Shown in pieces: positions 1-9,325 of a stretch of DNA of 64,000 nt. Position numbers and translations under genes: made by a program. This DNA is from Ruminiclostridium cellobioparum subsp. termitidis CT1112. Lineage in GTDB: Bacteria > Bacillota > Clostridia > Acetivibrionales > DSM-1351. How positions within the stretch are numbered: the stretch's first letter is position 1; every line of letters begins with the position of its first letter. Where the stretch lies: NCBI RefSeq assembly GCF_000350485.1, contig NZ_AORV01000039.1, forward strand, positions 1 through 64,000, given 5' to 3'. The notes below the pieces were generated by a model. That model did no database searches. It was not told where the DNA came from and worked only from the letters and a program-made list of their open reading frames with translations.

Positions 1-1468
1 CCTTTCTGGAGACAACCTGGGTATCTGCCCTGTTACCCTCATGGTCCAAAAGGTCAAAATCCCATACATTATATTCGCCGGGAAAATCGATTGTAGCTTT
101 CATTATCTCTTTTCTCTCGAAGGGTGAAAAATTGAATACCACCAAAAGGATATCCTTTTGGTCATAGCAGCCGGTATTTATCCTTTTTATTATTTCCCCG
201 CAGGCCCGGTTGCTTATGACCTCACTGATTTCCAGAGCCTGGTTGAGGCTGTACATAACATCCTCTGCCGTTTTATCCTGTGTCACACCGTTTATTGAAT
301 CATGGGGATGCGAGAGAAGCATGAATTTTACAGCATGGTCAAGCAGGGTTTTGTCATATTTTACACCCAGCATGGAGTTTATGGCAGAAACCGGTTCGGC
401 TTTGTTGAGCAGAGAATTCTGCACCTTTTTGTTCAAAATCTTCAATGCCGGCCTTGTCATCAGCGCGTTGGCTGAGCAGGCCGAAGCAGGTCCGTCCCGG
501 AGTTCCCCTTTAACTGTCCTCAAGCTTTTCAGATCAATATTTTTCTTTAATAAACCGGTATATTCCTCCAGAGAGCTCAATACCAATTCCCTGTCTTCAA
601 ATAGTTCATTTGCTTTTTTGACCAGCTCTGTGAGAAAAGGCTGGGAAGTGGTGGAATCAGACCCGTTCATAAGTATCCTATGCGTCTTGACAGTAGTATC
701 GTCGGTGGCTTTCCAGGCTTGCAGCACCGCTTCCCTTATATCCTCTTCATGAATGCTCTCGGTATTTTCAAGTTTCAAATAATCCTGGTGGAAGTTGTCC
801 TCATCGGCCTGGTGGTATATTACACCCGCTTTATCCCATTCAAGGCGGAACTCATCCGAAATGTACTCTTTTCCAGTCATGATCTTCATGTAGGAATTCA
901 TAAAGAAATTCGCCCTTGCATGCTGTCCCAGCCTTGTAGACAGGATACTCGTCCCATCGGGGGCTTCCCATAAAAATTCACTCTGAGGTGCTCTGTCTTT
1001 TGAAACATTTTTACCCACTATAACTATGTCAAAGCCAAAACCCTTGTATATCTGCGGAAACTGTGCGGTCTGTCCCCATCCAAAGGATTCATATGCAATA
1101 TTCATATGCCCTCCCAGACTGTCGGACACCCTGATACCTTTCATGAGATTCCTTATCAGGCATTCCCCGTCAACCGGGTACAGGTCGGGCAATGTATACC
1201 AGGGCCCAACCGACAGTCTGCCCGATTTTACATGCTTTTTAATTCTGCTCTCATCCTGGGGTCTGGCCTTCAGATAGTCCTCTATCACTACACTCTGTCC
1301 GTCCAGAATGAATGACTTGTACTCAGGGTTGGTATCCAGAGTCTCCAGCAATTCTTCCATGAGATTGACAAGCAGCATTCTGTTTTCCCAGACAGGATAT
1401 CTCCATTCTCTGTCCCAGTGGGTATGGGTAACTATATGACCCTTTTCCTTTTCTTTTTTTATTGTCAT
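1..1468 (-). CDS. GH38 alpha-mannosidase family protein (partial, C-terminus beyond left edge)
   Basis: About 489 N-terminal residues are visible and no stop is reached before base 1. The N-terminus carries the GH38 zinc-site signature HTHWDREW, followed by GPWYTLPDLY and, around residue 125, the family's nucleophile region read here as YESFGWGQTAQFPQIY. Known family members hydrolyse alpha-mannosides (glycans or mannosylglycerate-type substrates). There is no signal peptide, so it is probably cytoplasmic and acts on sugar brought in by the permeases just upstream (26-base gap). The ATG is preceded by AAAGGA. In the usual motif (D-x-F-G) an Asp is the nucleophile; here the aligned residue is Glu, so activity or substrate may differ. 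Family assignment is firm, specificity is not. Confidence 0.88.
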   Translation of the reverse strand, partial: MTIKKEKEKGHIVTHTHWDREWRYPVWENRMLLVNLMEELLETLDTNPEYKSFILDGQSVVIEDYLKARPQDESRIKKHVKSGRLSVGPWYTLPDLYPVDGECLIRNLMKGIRVSDSLGGHMNIAYESFGWGQTAQFPQIYKGFGFDIVIVGKNVSKDRAPQSEFLWEAPDGTSILSTRLGQHARANFFMNSYMKIMTGKEYISDEFRLEWDKAGVIYHQADEDNFHQDYLKLENTESIHEEDIREAVLQAWKATDDTTVKTHRILMNGSDSTTSQPFLTELVKKANELFEDRELVLSSLEEYTGLLKKNIDLKSLRTVKGELRDGPASACSANALMTRPALKILNKKVQNSLLNKAEPVSAINSMLGVKYDKTLLDHAVKFMLLSHPHDSINGVTQDKTAEDVMYSLNQALEISEVISNRACGEIIKRINTGCYDQKDILLVVFNFSPFERKEIMKATIDFPGEYNVWDFDLLDHEGNRADTQVVSRK

Positions 1469-1494
1469 ATTACAAAATCCTTTGCTATTGAAAT

Positions 1495-2331
1495 TTAGCC
1501 TTTGACAGCGCCTGCAGTCAAACCGCTTATGATATTTTTCTGTGCAAATATGTAGGCAATGATTATAGGCAGTGAGGCAAATAATACATATGCGAACACA
1601 TAGCCCCACCTGGAGGTAAACATCCCTATGGACGTATATATTCCTGTGGTAACCGTTGCTTTTTTACCTCCGCCCAGAACTATCAACGGGGTAAAGAAAT
1701 CGTTCCATATCCCCAGACCTACAAATATACCGGTAGTGGTGGTGCAGGGCTTGACCAGGGGCATTATTATCTGCCAGAATATTCTGAATTCTCCCGCCCC
1801 GTCTATTGATGCAGCCTCTTCCAGTTCCTGGGGTATGGATTTTATAAATCCGTGATACATGAAAACCGAAAACATGATATTTCCTGAAATGAATACCAGT
1901 ATTACTCCTGGAAAAGTACCTACCAGCTGTGCTTTTTTAAGAATTTGCACCACTCCTATAAACGCCATCTGATAAGGTATCATGAGACCAAAAATAAAGT
2001 ATACATAAAGGAAATTGGCAGCTTTTGTTTTATTTCTTGAGGTGTAGAAGGCAGCCATTGATGATACGGCAACTGTTGTCAGCAGCGCAAAGATGACAAT
2101 TATTATTGTATTTGCGTACATTCGGAGGATGTTGGCACTTGGGTCGGTAAGTACATATTTGATGTTTTCCAGCGTACCCGGCACAGGAAGCATCAGCGGG
2201 GTTCTTATAATGGCTTCATCGGTTTTGAAGGCTCCGATCAACGTAATATATATCGGTACTACAAACAAAATTGCCAGGATAGTTATAACAGCTCCGGACA
2301 ATATGCCCTGTAAACGCAATTTAGCTCTCAT
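1495..2331 (-). CDS. Carbohydrate ABC transporter permease, MalG/CUT1 type
   Basis: This 278-residue membrane protein has about six transmembrane helices. The cytoplasmic EAA loop (EAASIDGAGEFRIFWQIIMPL, around residues 180-200) docks on the ATPase. It pairs with the permease that ends 1 base upstream (stop TAA, then T, then ATG), so the two are translationally coupled. It belongs to the MalG/CUT1 branch that imports oligosaccharides. No ATPase gene is in the window; as in many Firmicutes a shared MsmX-type ATPase elsewhere probably energises it. The substrate is unknown; the neighbouring GH38 gene suggests a mannoside. Confidence 0.93.
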   Translation of the reverse strand: MRAKLRLQGILSGAVITILAILFVVPIYITLIGAFKTDEAIIRTPLMLPVPGTLENIKYVLTDPSANILRMYANTIIIVIFALLTTVAVSSMAAFYTSRNKTKAANFLYVYFIFGLMIPYQMAFIGVVQILKKAQLVGTFPGVILVFISGNIMFSVFMYHGFIKSIPQELEEAASIDGAGEFRIFWQIIMPLVKPCTTTTGIFVGLGIWNDFFTPLIVLGGGKKATVTTGIYTSIGMFTSRWGYVFAYVLFASLPIIIAYIFAQKNIISGLTAGAVKG

Positions 2332-2332
2332 A

Positions 2333-3190
2333 TTAGTTTTCCACCTCCGCTTTTTTGGATATTCTAAGTTGGATCATTGAAATTGCTACAATTGTTACAA
2401 ACAGCATCAGTGACATGGCTGATCCGTAACCGATTTCATTGGAGCCGAAGGCCCTTTTAAAAACTGTAAGGACTATGGTTTCGGTATCAAAACCGGGGCC
2501 TCCCCCTGTCAGTATCATAGGTGTGTCAAACAGCTTCAGGCCGTTCATTACGCTCAGGAGCGTACAAATGGTTATACCCGGTACAATCATTGGAATCGTC
2601 ACATTTGTGAATTTGTCCCAGGTATTGCCCCCGTCGATGGTGCAGGCTTCGTACAGATCCTTTGGAACAGTCTGAAGGTGTGCTAGATATATAACCATGT
2701 AAAAACCAAGATTTCTCCAGATTTCAACAATTATGATACAGGCTATGGCATTGCTTTTTACGCCAAAAAAATCATGCGGTTCAAAGCCAAATTGAGATAT
2801 TACGGTATTTATTACTCCTGTATAAGAAAGAAGAGCATTCCAGGCAAAGGATATTGCTACCGAACTCATTAAAACAGGTATGAAGAAAATACTTCTGAAC
2901 AGGTTTGTGAACGATTTTGCCTTGTCTAAAAGGATTGCCAGGATGAGTCCTAAAATATTTACTACAATAACAACCACCAGTGTTATTATGAAAGTCATCT
3001 TAGAGGCATTGATAAATCTGTCATCCGTAATCAGTTCAATAAAGTTTTTTATACCGACAAATCTGAAATTCGAAGTCATTCCGTTATAATTTGTGACGCT
3101 AAAAAAGAAAACTATGAGCATGGGTATTACCATCAAAGCTGTATAAATCAAAAACGCCGGTAATGCAAAAAGAATAGATCTCTTTTTCAT
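2333..3190 (-). CDS. Carbohydrate ABC transporter permease, MalF/UgpA type
   Basis: The protein has 285 residues with about six transmembrane segments, starting with a hydrophobic N-terminal helix after MKKRS. The EAA motif (YEACTIDGGNTWDKFTNVTIP) lies near residue 195, and the TGGGPG motif typical of MalF/UgpA partners follows. It forms the heterodimeric channel with the downstream permease and receives sugar from the lipoprotein encoded 86 bases upstream. The spacer in front holds a 37-base near-perfect palindrome that may adjust expression relative to the binding protein. Confidence 0.93.
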   Translation of the reverse strand: MKKRSILFALPAFLIYTALMVIPMLIVFFFSVTNYNGMTSNFRFVGIKNFIELITDDRFINASKMTFIITLVVVIVVNILGLILAILLDKAKSFTNLFRSIFFIPVLMSSVAISFAWNALLSYTGVINTVISQFGFEPHDFFGVKSNAIACIIIVEIWRNLGFYMVIYLAHLQTVPKDLYEACTIDGGNTWDKFTNVTIPMIVPGITICTLLSVMNGLKLFDTPMILTGGGPGFDTETIVLTVFKRAFGSNEIGYGSAMSLMLFVTIVAISMIQLRISKKAEVEN

Positions 3191-3209
3191 AAATTTCTCC
3201 CATATTTTT

Positions 3210-3246
3210 TATGAAACCATGAAAATTAAATTTTCATGGTTTCATA
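3210..3246. repeat. 37-base palindrome between binding-protein and permease genes
   Basis: The left arm TATGAAACCATGAAAATT and right arm AATTTTCATGGTTTCATA are exact reverse complements around one base, giving a stem of about 17 pairs in RNA. It lies 29 bases after the solute-binding protein stop. No U-run follows in the minus direction, so it looks more like an mRNA-stabilising or partial-termination hairpin. Such hairpins are known between binding-protein and permease genes, where the binding protein is needed in excess. Confidence 0.7.
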
Positions 3247-3275
3247 TTAAAATTACATTCAATTTTTTTAGCTTG

Positions 3276-4601
3276 TTATTTGCTGGTTAATTTCTGATAT
3301 TCCTTATCCATATCGTCAAGAACTTTAGATACGTCTGTTCCCCTTGAAATGGATTGGATGGAAGTATTATAGAAGTCGCCAAAACCGGCCGGCAGTGCAT
3401 TGTCACCCGCTAATCCCGGGAAGTCCATTACTGGCTGCAGGCCTTCGATATTCTTATTGAACAGTGCTACAGTCGGTGTGGACTCATAGGTCACAGGAGT
3501 CTTTGTAACACTTAAAAGATTGTCATTCTGAAGGTATTTCTTGTATAGTTCCTGATTGTCAACTATGCAGTATTTAACCACTTTCCATGCCTGGTCCACA
3601 GCCTTGCTGGACGCAAGAACAGCCCATGTACCGGTTGTGGCTCCGATACTCTTTACACCGGTTGTCTGGGGAATAGGGAATATACCTATTTCGAAGTCAG
3701 GCTTCTGTTCGAGACCATCAATCTGAGGCGCCATCCAGGATCCGTTCAATATGATGGCGGCAGTTCCCTTGAAGAACTCATCTACTGCCTGGGTGTATGA
3801 GAAGGAAGTTGAACCCTTGTACCAGTATCCTTTCCTGGTTAGTTCCTGAAATCTCTTCAGTGAGTCACTCATAACAGGATTGTTCCACTTTTCTTTTCCT
3901 TCTTTCAAATCACTTAAAAAGTTGGGCTTGGCATCGATAACATCAGGCTGCAGCACGGCTGTTGCATACCCGAAGGCTTCAAACCAGGCTTCCTTGCAGC
4001 CAATTAACGGTGCAAAGTTCTTTGCCTTGAGCTTGTCGCAGGCTTGAATAAATTCATCCCAGGTTTTTGGCACTTCAGTTATTCCCGCATCGGCAAACAT
4101 TTTCTTATTGTAGTAAGCCTGAGATTTTATCTGTAAGCTTGCAGGCATAACGATCACTTTTCCGTTAACTCTGGAAATAGCTGTGTCCTGTACATTTTCC
4201 AGCAGGTCTGCAGGCACTTCGGCATATGCGCCTTCAACATTGCTGAAAGTCTCAGAATCAGCTGTGATTATGTCTGGAGCATCTCCTGCTGCATATTTGG
4301 ATTTTATCCATACCATTCTGTCGGTACCAGGTGCCAGTACCATTTCTATTGTCACGTCGGGGTTATCTTTTTCTATGGTCTTTTTGTATTCATCCCAGAA
4401 CTGTGCGGTATAAGTGGGAGAGGTAATGCCTTCCATCTTTATATTTACTTTTTTTGCATTTGTTTCGGCGCTGCCGGAAGCTGCTGCAACTGTGGTGCCT
4501 GTTGAAGCGGAAGTATCTGCAGCTGTCTCCTGTGAACCACATGCAGCAAGAACGGACCCCATTAAGGATAATGCAACACATAAGCTGATTACTCTTTTCA
4601 T
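3276..4601 (-). CDS. Extracellular sugar-binding lipoprotein (ABC transporter, family 1)
   Basis: The protein has 441 residues. It begins with a lipoprotein signal (MKRVISLCVALSLMGSVLAAC, lipobox LAAC) and a low-complexity Ser/Thr/Ala linker to about residue 48. The rest is a family-1 (MalE-like) binding fold with the usual PKTWDEF and GSWMAPQ segments. It captures an oligosaccharide outside the membrane and hands it to the two permeases downstream. AGGAGG stands 6 bases before the ATG. The 163-base upstream gap after the kinase gene may hold its own promoter, as expected for a highly expressed binding protein, but none is clear. The ligand cannot be read from the sequence. Confidence 0.93.
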   Translation of the reverse strand: MKRVISLCVALSLMGSVLAACGSQETAADTSASTGTTVAAASGSAETNAKKVNIKMEGITSPTYTAQFWDEYKKTIEKDNPDVTIEMVLAPGTDRMVWIKSKYAAGDAPDIITADSETFSNVEGAYAEVPADLLENVQDTAISRVNGKVIVMPASLQIKSQAYYNKKMFADAGITEVPKTWDEFIQACDKLKAKNFAPLIGCKEAWFEAFGYATAVLQPDVIDAKPNFLSDLKEGKEKWNNPVMSDSLKRFQELTRKGYWYKGSTSFSYTQAVDEFFKGTAAIILNGSWMAPQIDGLEQKPDFEIGIFPIPQTTGVKSIGATTGTWAVLASSKAVDQAWKVVKYCIVDNQELYKKYLQNDNLLSVTKTPVTYESTPTVALFNKNIEGLQPVMDFPGLAGDNALPAGFGDFYNTSIQSISRGTDVSKVLDDMDKEYQKLTSK

Positions 4602-4764
4602 TATTGGACCTCCTAGAAATTAATTATGAGAAAATTGCAGCGCGCCATACAATAACTCTTTACATATATTAGTCTAACACGTATGAAGGTCCATTAAAAT
4701 TTCAAAAACTTGAGTTTAACTGCAATAATTAAACAAGCGAATATAAAAAGCCGACTGTTTTGCA

Positions 4765-6588
4765 TTATGTCAATTTTCTCATCTCATCTATGGAAAGTGC
4801 AGGTATCCTAAGATCGACTGTAGTTCCCCTGCCTTTTACACTGGTTATACTCAGCCCGTAATCACTCCCGAAAATCAGTTTGATCCTGTCATGAACATTT
4901 TTAATACCCAGTCTGTAATAATCCCTGCTGTTTTCCACCTCGTTCAAGTCATTGCTCAATTCCTGAAGATCATCTTCCTCTATTCCGATGCCGTTGTCTG
5001 CAACCGAAATATGAAGCAGTTCTTCCTCCTGCCGGCCGTTAATGGCTATGCGTCCCATTCCTTCAATATTACTGATCCCGTGGACTACAGAGTTCTCCAC
5101 TATGGGCTGGAGCAGCAGTTTGGGAATTCCCAGTTTCAGCAGTCTGTCATCCATATTTATTTTTACTTCAAGGTTGCCGTCAAATCTATATTTTATAAGT
5201 TCAAGATATGAGGATATATAGTCAACCTCATCCTCCAGCATGACTATTTTGTCCTTGGTTTTTACATTCCATCTGAAAATGCTGCCCAGTATTGTAAGCA
5301 TGTTGCTTATTTCCTCCTGGCCTTCCAGAACAGCTTTCATTTTTATACTTTCAAGAGTATTATACAGAAAATGAGGGTTTATCTGGGATTGCAGAACCTG
5401 CAATTCAGAGTTTTTACGGTTGATTTCGGCAAAGTATTCCCTTTTGATAAAAGCGTTGAGCTTATGGCACATTTCGTTGAAAATGGCACTGAGCTGTCCT
5501 ATTTCATCCTTTGATCTGACAGGTATGTATACGTCCAGGTCACCTTTCTGAACCTTTCTCATATATCTGATCAGTGTTTTTATTCTTTTATTAAACAGCA
5601 GAGAAATTATAGTTGTGATTATTATTCCTGCAGTGATGCTTATTACAAGCATCATAACCATTTCGTCCCTGAGACCCGACAGCTTGTTCCACACAAAATT
5701 TGACGGGAGAATGTTAACTATTATCAACTTGCCGTTGTCCATGGTATCGGCTCTGACCAAAGTTGGTTCATACAGCATAATTTCTTCATTGGTTACATCT
5801 TTGATTTTATCGTAATAAATATACTTTTTGCCTATGCGGTCATATTGGGAATTTGAATTGAAGAGTACGGTACCGCTCTCGTCAAGAATTAACAGCTCCC
5901 CATTTAGGTTGTTTTCATATTCCCGGTACGATCTTTTGAAGGTATCAAGATCCACATTGATAATAAAGTTTCCTATACTGTCTTTACTTGAAGGATTATT
6001 GGGATCGTACATATTCCCTATAAAGGTCACCGTATTCTTGCTCCCATTGATTATGTACCGTGAAGGGTTGTCGGAAATCACATCCAGTTTGTCCTTGCTC
6101 TTCCTGACCTTGATAAGATTTTCATCTTTTGTGAAATCATATCTGGTTTTGGTTGACCTGCCGGATTTGCTGCTGCTCTGGAATATTGCATTGTTGTCTG
6201 TGATTATTATAAAGTCAAGTATGTCGCTGTTGGCACTGGTAACGGCTTTCAAATAATTGTTCACCTTTTGCGCCATATCTGTATCATAATAAACATCCTT
6301 ATCGTGGTTTATCATTTTTATTGTGCTGATCATCTCAGTCTGGCTGTACATTCCCACAATGGTATCGCTGAGTATTTTTCTGTATATGTCCTCAGTGAAT
6401 TCACTTAGTTTGTTAAAAGCCTCCAGTTCAAATTTCATATCCGCTTCACTTATCATGGGAATCAAATAGGAATATTGCGTATAAAAGAGAATGCTTACCG
6501 ATAAAGTAAGCAACAGCGAGTATGTGGTGACCAGCTTGACAAAATAACTGATCCTGACCTGATATTTCTTTTTATTGAAAATTTTCAT
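4765..6588 (-). CDS. Sensor histidine kinase, YesM-like
   Basis: The 607-residue kinase has a transmembrane helix near residues 14-34, a large extracellular sensing region (about 35-298), a second helix (about 299-322) and a HAMP domain. The His-kinase box is QSQINPHFLYNTLES (His near residue 405), followed by a HATPase domain with VADNGIGI and the G2-type segment RLGIKNVHDRI. This layout is typical of YesM/LytS-family kinases that control sugar ABC operons. It follows the response-regulator gene by 20 bases and is preceded by GGGGATG. It probably senses an extracellular sugar, alone or with the binding protein, and phosphorylates the regulator encoded upstream. Confidence 0.93.
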   Translation of the reverse strand: MKIFNKKKYQVRISYFVKLVTTYSLLLTLSVSILFYTQYSYLIPMISEADMKFELEAFNKLSEFTEDIYRKILSDTIVGMYSQTEMISTIKMINHDKDVYYDTDMAQKVNNYLKAVTSANSDILDFIIITDNNAIFQSSSKSGRSTKTRYDFTKDENLIKVRKSKDKLDVISDNPSRYIINGSKNTVTFIGNMYDPNNPSSKDSIGNFIINVDLDTFKRSYREYENNLNGELLILDESGTVLFNSNSQYDRIGKKYIYYDKIKDVTNEEIMLYEPTLVRADTMDNGKLIIVNILPSNFVWNKLSGLRDEMVMMLVISITAGIIITTIISLLFNKRIKTLIRYMRKVQKGDLDVYIPVRSKDEIGQLSAIFNEMCHKLNAFIKREYFAEINRKNSELQVLQSQINPHFLYNTLESIKMKAVLEGQEEISNMLTILGSIFRWNVKTKDKIVMLEDEVDYISSYLELIKYRFDGNLEVKINMDDRLLKLGIPKLLLQPIVENSVVHGISNIEGMGRIAINGRQEEELLHISVADNGIGIEEDDLQELSNDLNEVENSRDYYRLGIKNVHDRIKLIFGSDYGLSITSVKGRGTTVDLRIPALSIDEMRKLT

Positions 6589-6608
6589 TAAGACACATCC
6601 CCTGTAAT

Positions 6609-8192
6609 TTAGACCTGACGGATTTCACCCGGGGTAACCCCCATAACTTTTTTAAAGACAGTAAAGAAATAGCTTGTGTTTACAAAACCAACCTTCTCAG
6701 TTATATCCCTTATTTTGATGTTGGTCTCCACCAGCATCCTTTTTGCCTCCTGTATCCGTATCTGATTCAGATAGTCGGAAAAAAACATTCCCGTTTCATT
6801 TTTAAAAATCCTGCCCAGATGGACAGCGCTGACATCCATTTGATTGGCCATGGTTTTAAGGCAAATATCCTGCTGGCTGTAGTTGTTCTGTATGTAATTG
6901 ATGATATATTCCACAGTTTTTGAATATCTTTTGGACTGCTGCTGCTGAACGGCATTGATGACCTTGATTCCAATATCAATTGAAAGCTTTCTCAGTTCAT
7001 CGATATCATCTGCCTTTGAAATACTCCAGAACACCATGTATTCATTGTAATCAATGATTTTTTCGGTATTAATAAAGAACTCTCTTGCTTTATGAAATAT
7101 TGCAAGTATTATCTTCATGGTGATGTTTCTGACCTGTTCGGGACTTATGCCCGTTCCCTGATCTTTGATATCTCTGAAAACATTGTCTATGCATGCCGTA
7201 AGCTCTTCTGCCTTCGATGCCGAGATACAATTTTGAATCCATTCTTCATAAATATTCACTTCTTCATGCTTATGCTCAAATCTTTTCCGGATTTCGGAAT
7301 AAAGTATTATTCTGTCGGGTCCATACACAATCTTATAGTCAAGGGACTGAACTGCCTGTTGATAGGACAGATGAATGTGCTTCTGCGACTCCACTATACT
7401 TCCCAGTGCAACTGCAGAATGGATGCCAAGGCCGGCAATAACCTTCTGCTGGCAGTTCAGCAGCAAACTTTTATTTCTTTCAAGCTTTTCTCCGGCAAGA
7501 TTAAAAATATATACTATCCGTCCGTTTGAATCAATGAAGGTTATACAATCGGCATAGGGCTTGACCGACTCTTCACAAATTGAGAATATTGCGGACAGCA
7601 GATCCTGTCCTTCCTCATGAGATTCATTCTCTTTTCCGTTTGGCAGGTAAGGCTGGAATATGGCTACCTGCATACTGGATGTCCAGATGTTCAATTCCAG
7701 CAGTTCGGATTTGTCTCTCAATTCATTCGGTTTTATTTCATTTTTGACTATGCGGTTTAATGTGTTGTTTCTAAGGTAGGTTAGGCCTGCTCTGTTCTGG
7801 ATATCCGAAATGCGCTTGGATTTTATATCCTCCAGCATGTCCTTGATGGTACCCAGCAATTCCTCTTTATTTACAGGTTTGAGCAGATAATTTTCAGCGC
7901 CCAGCTTCATGGCATTTTTTACGAAGCTGAAATCGTCAAAGCCGCTTAAGACTATTATTCTCACGTCAAGCGCTCTTTTGTTTATTTCCTTTATCAGCTC
8001 AATGCCATCCATAACCGGCATCTTTATATCGGTTACTATAACATTAATCTCATTCTCTTCAAGCTGCCTGAGTGCATCTTTTCCGTTGGCTGCCTCACAT
8101 ACGATCTCCAGTCCGTATTCTTCCCATTCAATAAGCTTTGCCAGTCCCTGTCTGATTCTCAGTTCGTCATCAACAATCATTACTTTCTGCAT
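6609..8192 (-). CDS. Response regulator with AraC-type DNA-binding domain, YesN-like
   Basis: The 527-residue protein has an N-terminal receiver domain with acidic pocket VDDE, phospho-acceptor Asp55 in VTDIKMPVMDG and Lys105 in LLKPV. A long central region of about 270 residues follows. The C-terminal AraC/XylS double helix-turn-helix (about 427-527) includes VGFVNTSYFFTVFKK. It is the first gene of the leftward operon. YesN-family regulators activate the adjacent sugar-transport genes; that role is inferred here from gene order. A tandem repeat upstream at 8309-8337 is a plausible binding site. Confidence 0.94.
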   Translation of the reverse strand: MQKVMIVDDELRIRQGLAKLIEWEEYGLEIVCEAANGKDALRQLEENEINVIVTDIKMPVMDGIELIKEINKRALDVRIIVLSGFDDFSFVKNAMKLGAENYLLKPVNKEELLGTIKDMLEDIKSKRISDIQNRAGLTYLRNNTLNRIVKNEIKPNELRDKSELLELNIWTSSMQVAIFQPYLPNGKENESHEEGQDLLSAIFSICEESVKPYADCITFIDSNGRIVYIFNLAGEKLERNKSLLLNCQQKVIAGLGIHSAVALGSIVESQKHIHLSYQQAVQSLDYKIVYGPDRIILYSEIRKRFEHKHEEVNIYEEWIQNCISASKAEELTACIDNVFRDIKDQGTGISPEQVRNITMKIILAIFHKAREFFINTEKIIDYNEYMVFWSISKADDIDELRKLSIDIGIKVINAVQQQQSKRYSKTVEYIINYIQNNYSQQDICLKTMANQMDVSAVHLGRIFKNETGMFFSDYLNQIRIQEAKRMLVETNIKIRDITEKVGFVNTSYFFTVFKKVMGVTPGEIRQV

Positions 8193-8510
8193 AATCTCCA
8201 GCCCCTTTTCAATTTGTAGGAATAAAAATAACTATTTTTATCACAGTATTTATAGGAATTATGTAAAATAATAAAAGCAACCAACATTTAGGAAGGCTGC
8301 TCTATTTATATGTGCAAATTAGTTATGTGCAATTAGTGTAAATTAAGCATAAATAGTAATGATTAAAAGGCTTTCTATTTGATTATAATGATATCCCTGA
8401 GCTTTAACCCCGATATCCTACCCTGCTCCTTAATATCCTACACATTAAATATAAAGTTCACCGGTGCTAAAGTCAATTTTAAAAATTAGATATTTAGTTT
8501 GAATATTGTA
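8193..8510. other. AT-rich upstream region of the yesN-like operon
   Basis: This 318-base gene-free stretch separates ecfT from the regulator gene. Apart from the tandem repeat at 8309-8337 and an AAAAGGGG ribosome binding site before 8192, no ORF or RNA gene is evident. A possible minus-strand promoter, TTGGTT-17-TAATTC, sits near 8260-8290 but is weak. No hairpin terminator for ecfT was recognised. Confidence 0.5.
8309..8337 (-). promoter_or_regulatory. Tandem direct repeat, candidate AraC-type operator
   Basis: On the minus strand two near-identical units stand head to tail: ACTAATTGCACATA and ACTAATTTGCACATA, differing by one T. AraC-family regulators usually bind tandem half-sites of this size. 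The position, about 120-145 bases upstream of the regulator's own start, fits autoregulation. Binding is inferred. Confidence 0.45.
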
Positions 8511-9314
8511 CTAGAATACCATATACTGCATTGCCAGCACCCAGGCCATAAAGACAGCAGTTATTGCCGCCGTAATAAAATCATACCTGGTAAGGCTCAG
8601 CTGCTTCATTCTTGTCCTGCCTTCACTGCCTCTGTAGCACCTTGCCTCCATTGCGGTGGCAAGCTCGTCGGCCCTTCGGAACGCGCTGATAAACAAAGGT
8701 ATGAGTACCGGAATGAAGCTTTTTGCGCGTTCTACCATGTTCCCGCTGTCAAAATCAGCGCCTCTGGAGGATTGTGCCTTGATAATCTTATCCGTTTCTT
8801 CAAGAAGCGTGGGTATAAATCTCAGAGCTATGGTCATCATCATGGCTATTTCATGTACAGGTACCCTGATTCTCTTTAAGGGTCCCAGGAGCTTTTCAAT
8901 CCCGTCTGTCAATGCAATGGGCGTTGTGGTGTATGTCAGCATACTGGCCGTTATAATCAGCAGGAAAAGCCTTATAGCCATTTTTACGGCCATATCCACG
9001 CCTTCATAGGTCATCTTTATAAAACCAAATTCAAAAATTGTTCTCCCTCCGATGGTAAACATATTGATCACACCTGCAAAAACAACTATAAATATTACAG
9101 GCTTCAAACCCTTTAATATAAATTTGACGGGTACATTTGACGTCACAATTATCAATGCCGTAAAAAGTGTGAGCAGCAGATAACCCCAATAGGTATTTAT
9201 TAAAAATATGAATATCATCATTACAAATGTCAGTATGATCTTTGTCCTCGGGTCCGATTTATGAAGCAGCGAATCGCCCGGTACATACTGACCTATTGTT
9301 ATATCTCTTATCAT
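8511..9314 (-). CDS. ecfT: Energy-coupling factor transporter transmembrane protein EcfT
   Basis: This 267-residue, multi-helix protein carries the two EcfT coupling motifs in its cytoplasmic helices (AQSSRGADFD near residue 177 and MEARCYRGSEG near residue 222). With EcfA1 and EcfA2 it forms the shared motor that drives various vitamin-binding S components encoded elsewhere. It starts 11 bases after ecfA2 with GGAGG in front of the ATG. In many Firmicutes truA, rplM and rpsI follow ecfT; here the sugar operon follows instead. Confidence 0.95.
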   Translation of the reverse strand: MIRDITIGQYVPGDSLLHKSDPRTKIILTFVMMIFIFLINTYWGYLLLTLFTALIIVTSNVPVKFILKGLKPVIFIVVFAGVINMFTIGGRTIFEFGFIKMTYEGVDMAVKMAIRLFLLIITASMLTYTTTPIALTDGIEKLLGPLKRIRVPVHEIAMMMTIALRFIPTLLEETDKIIKAQSSRGADFDSGNMVERAKSFIPVLIPLFISAFRRADELATAMEARCYRGSEGRTRMKQLSLTRYDFITAAITAVFMAWVLAMQYMVF

Positions 9315-9325
9315 TTAAACCTCCA

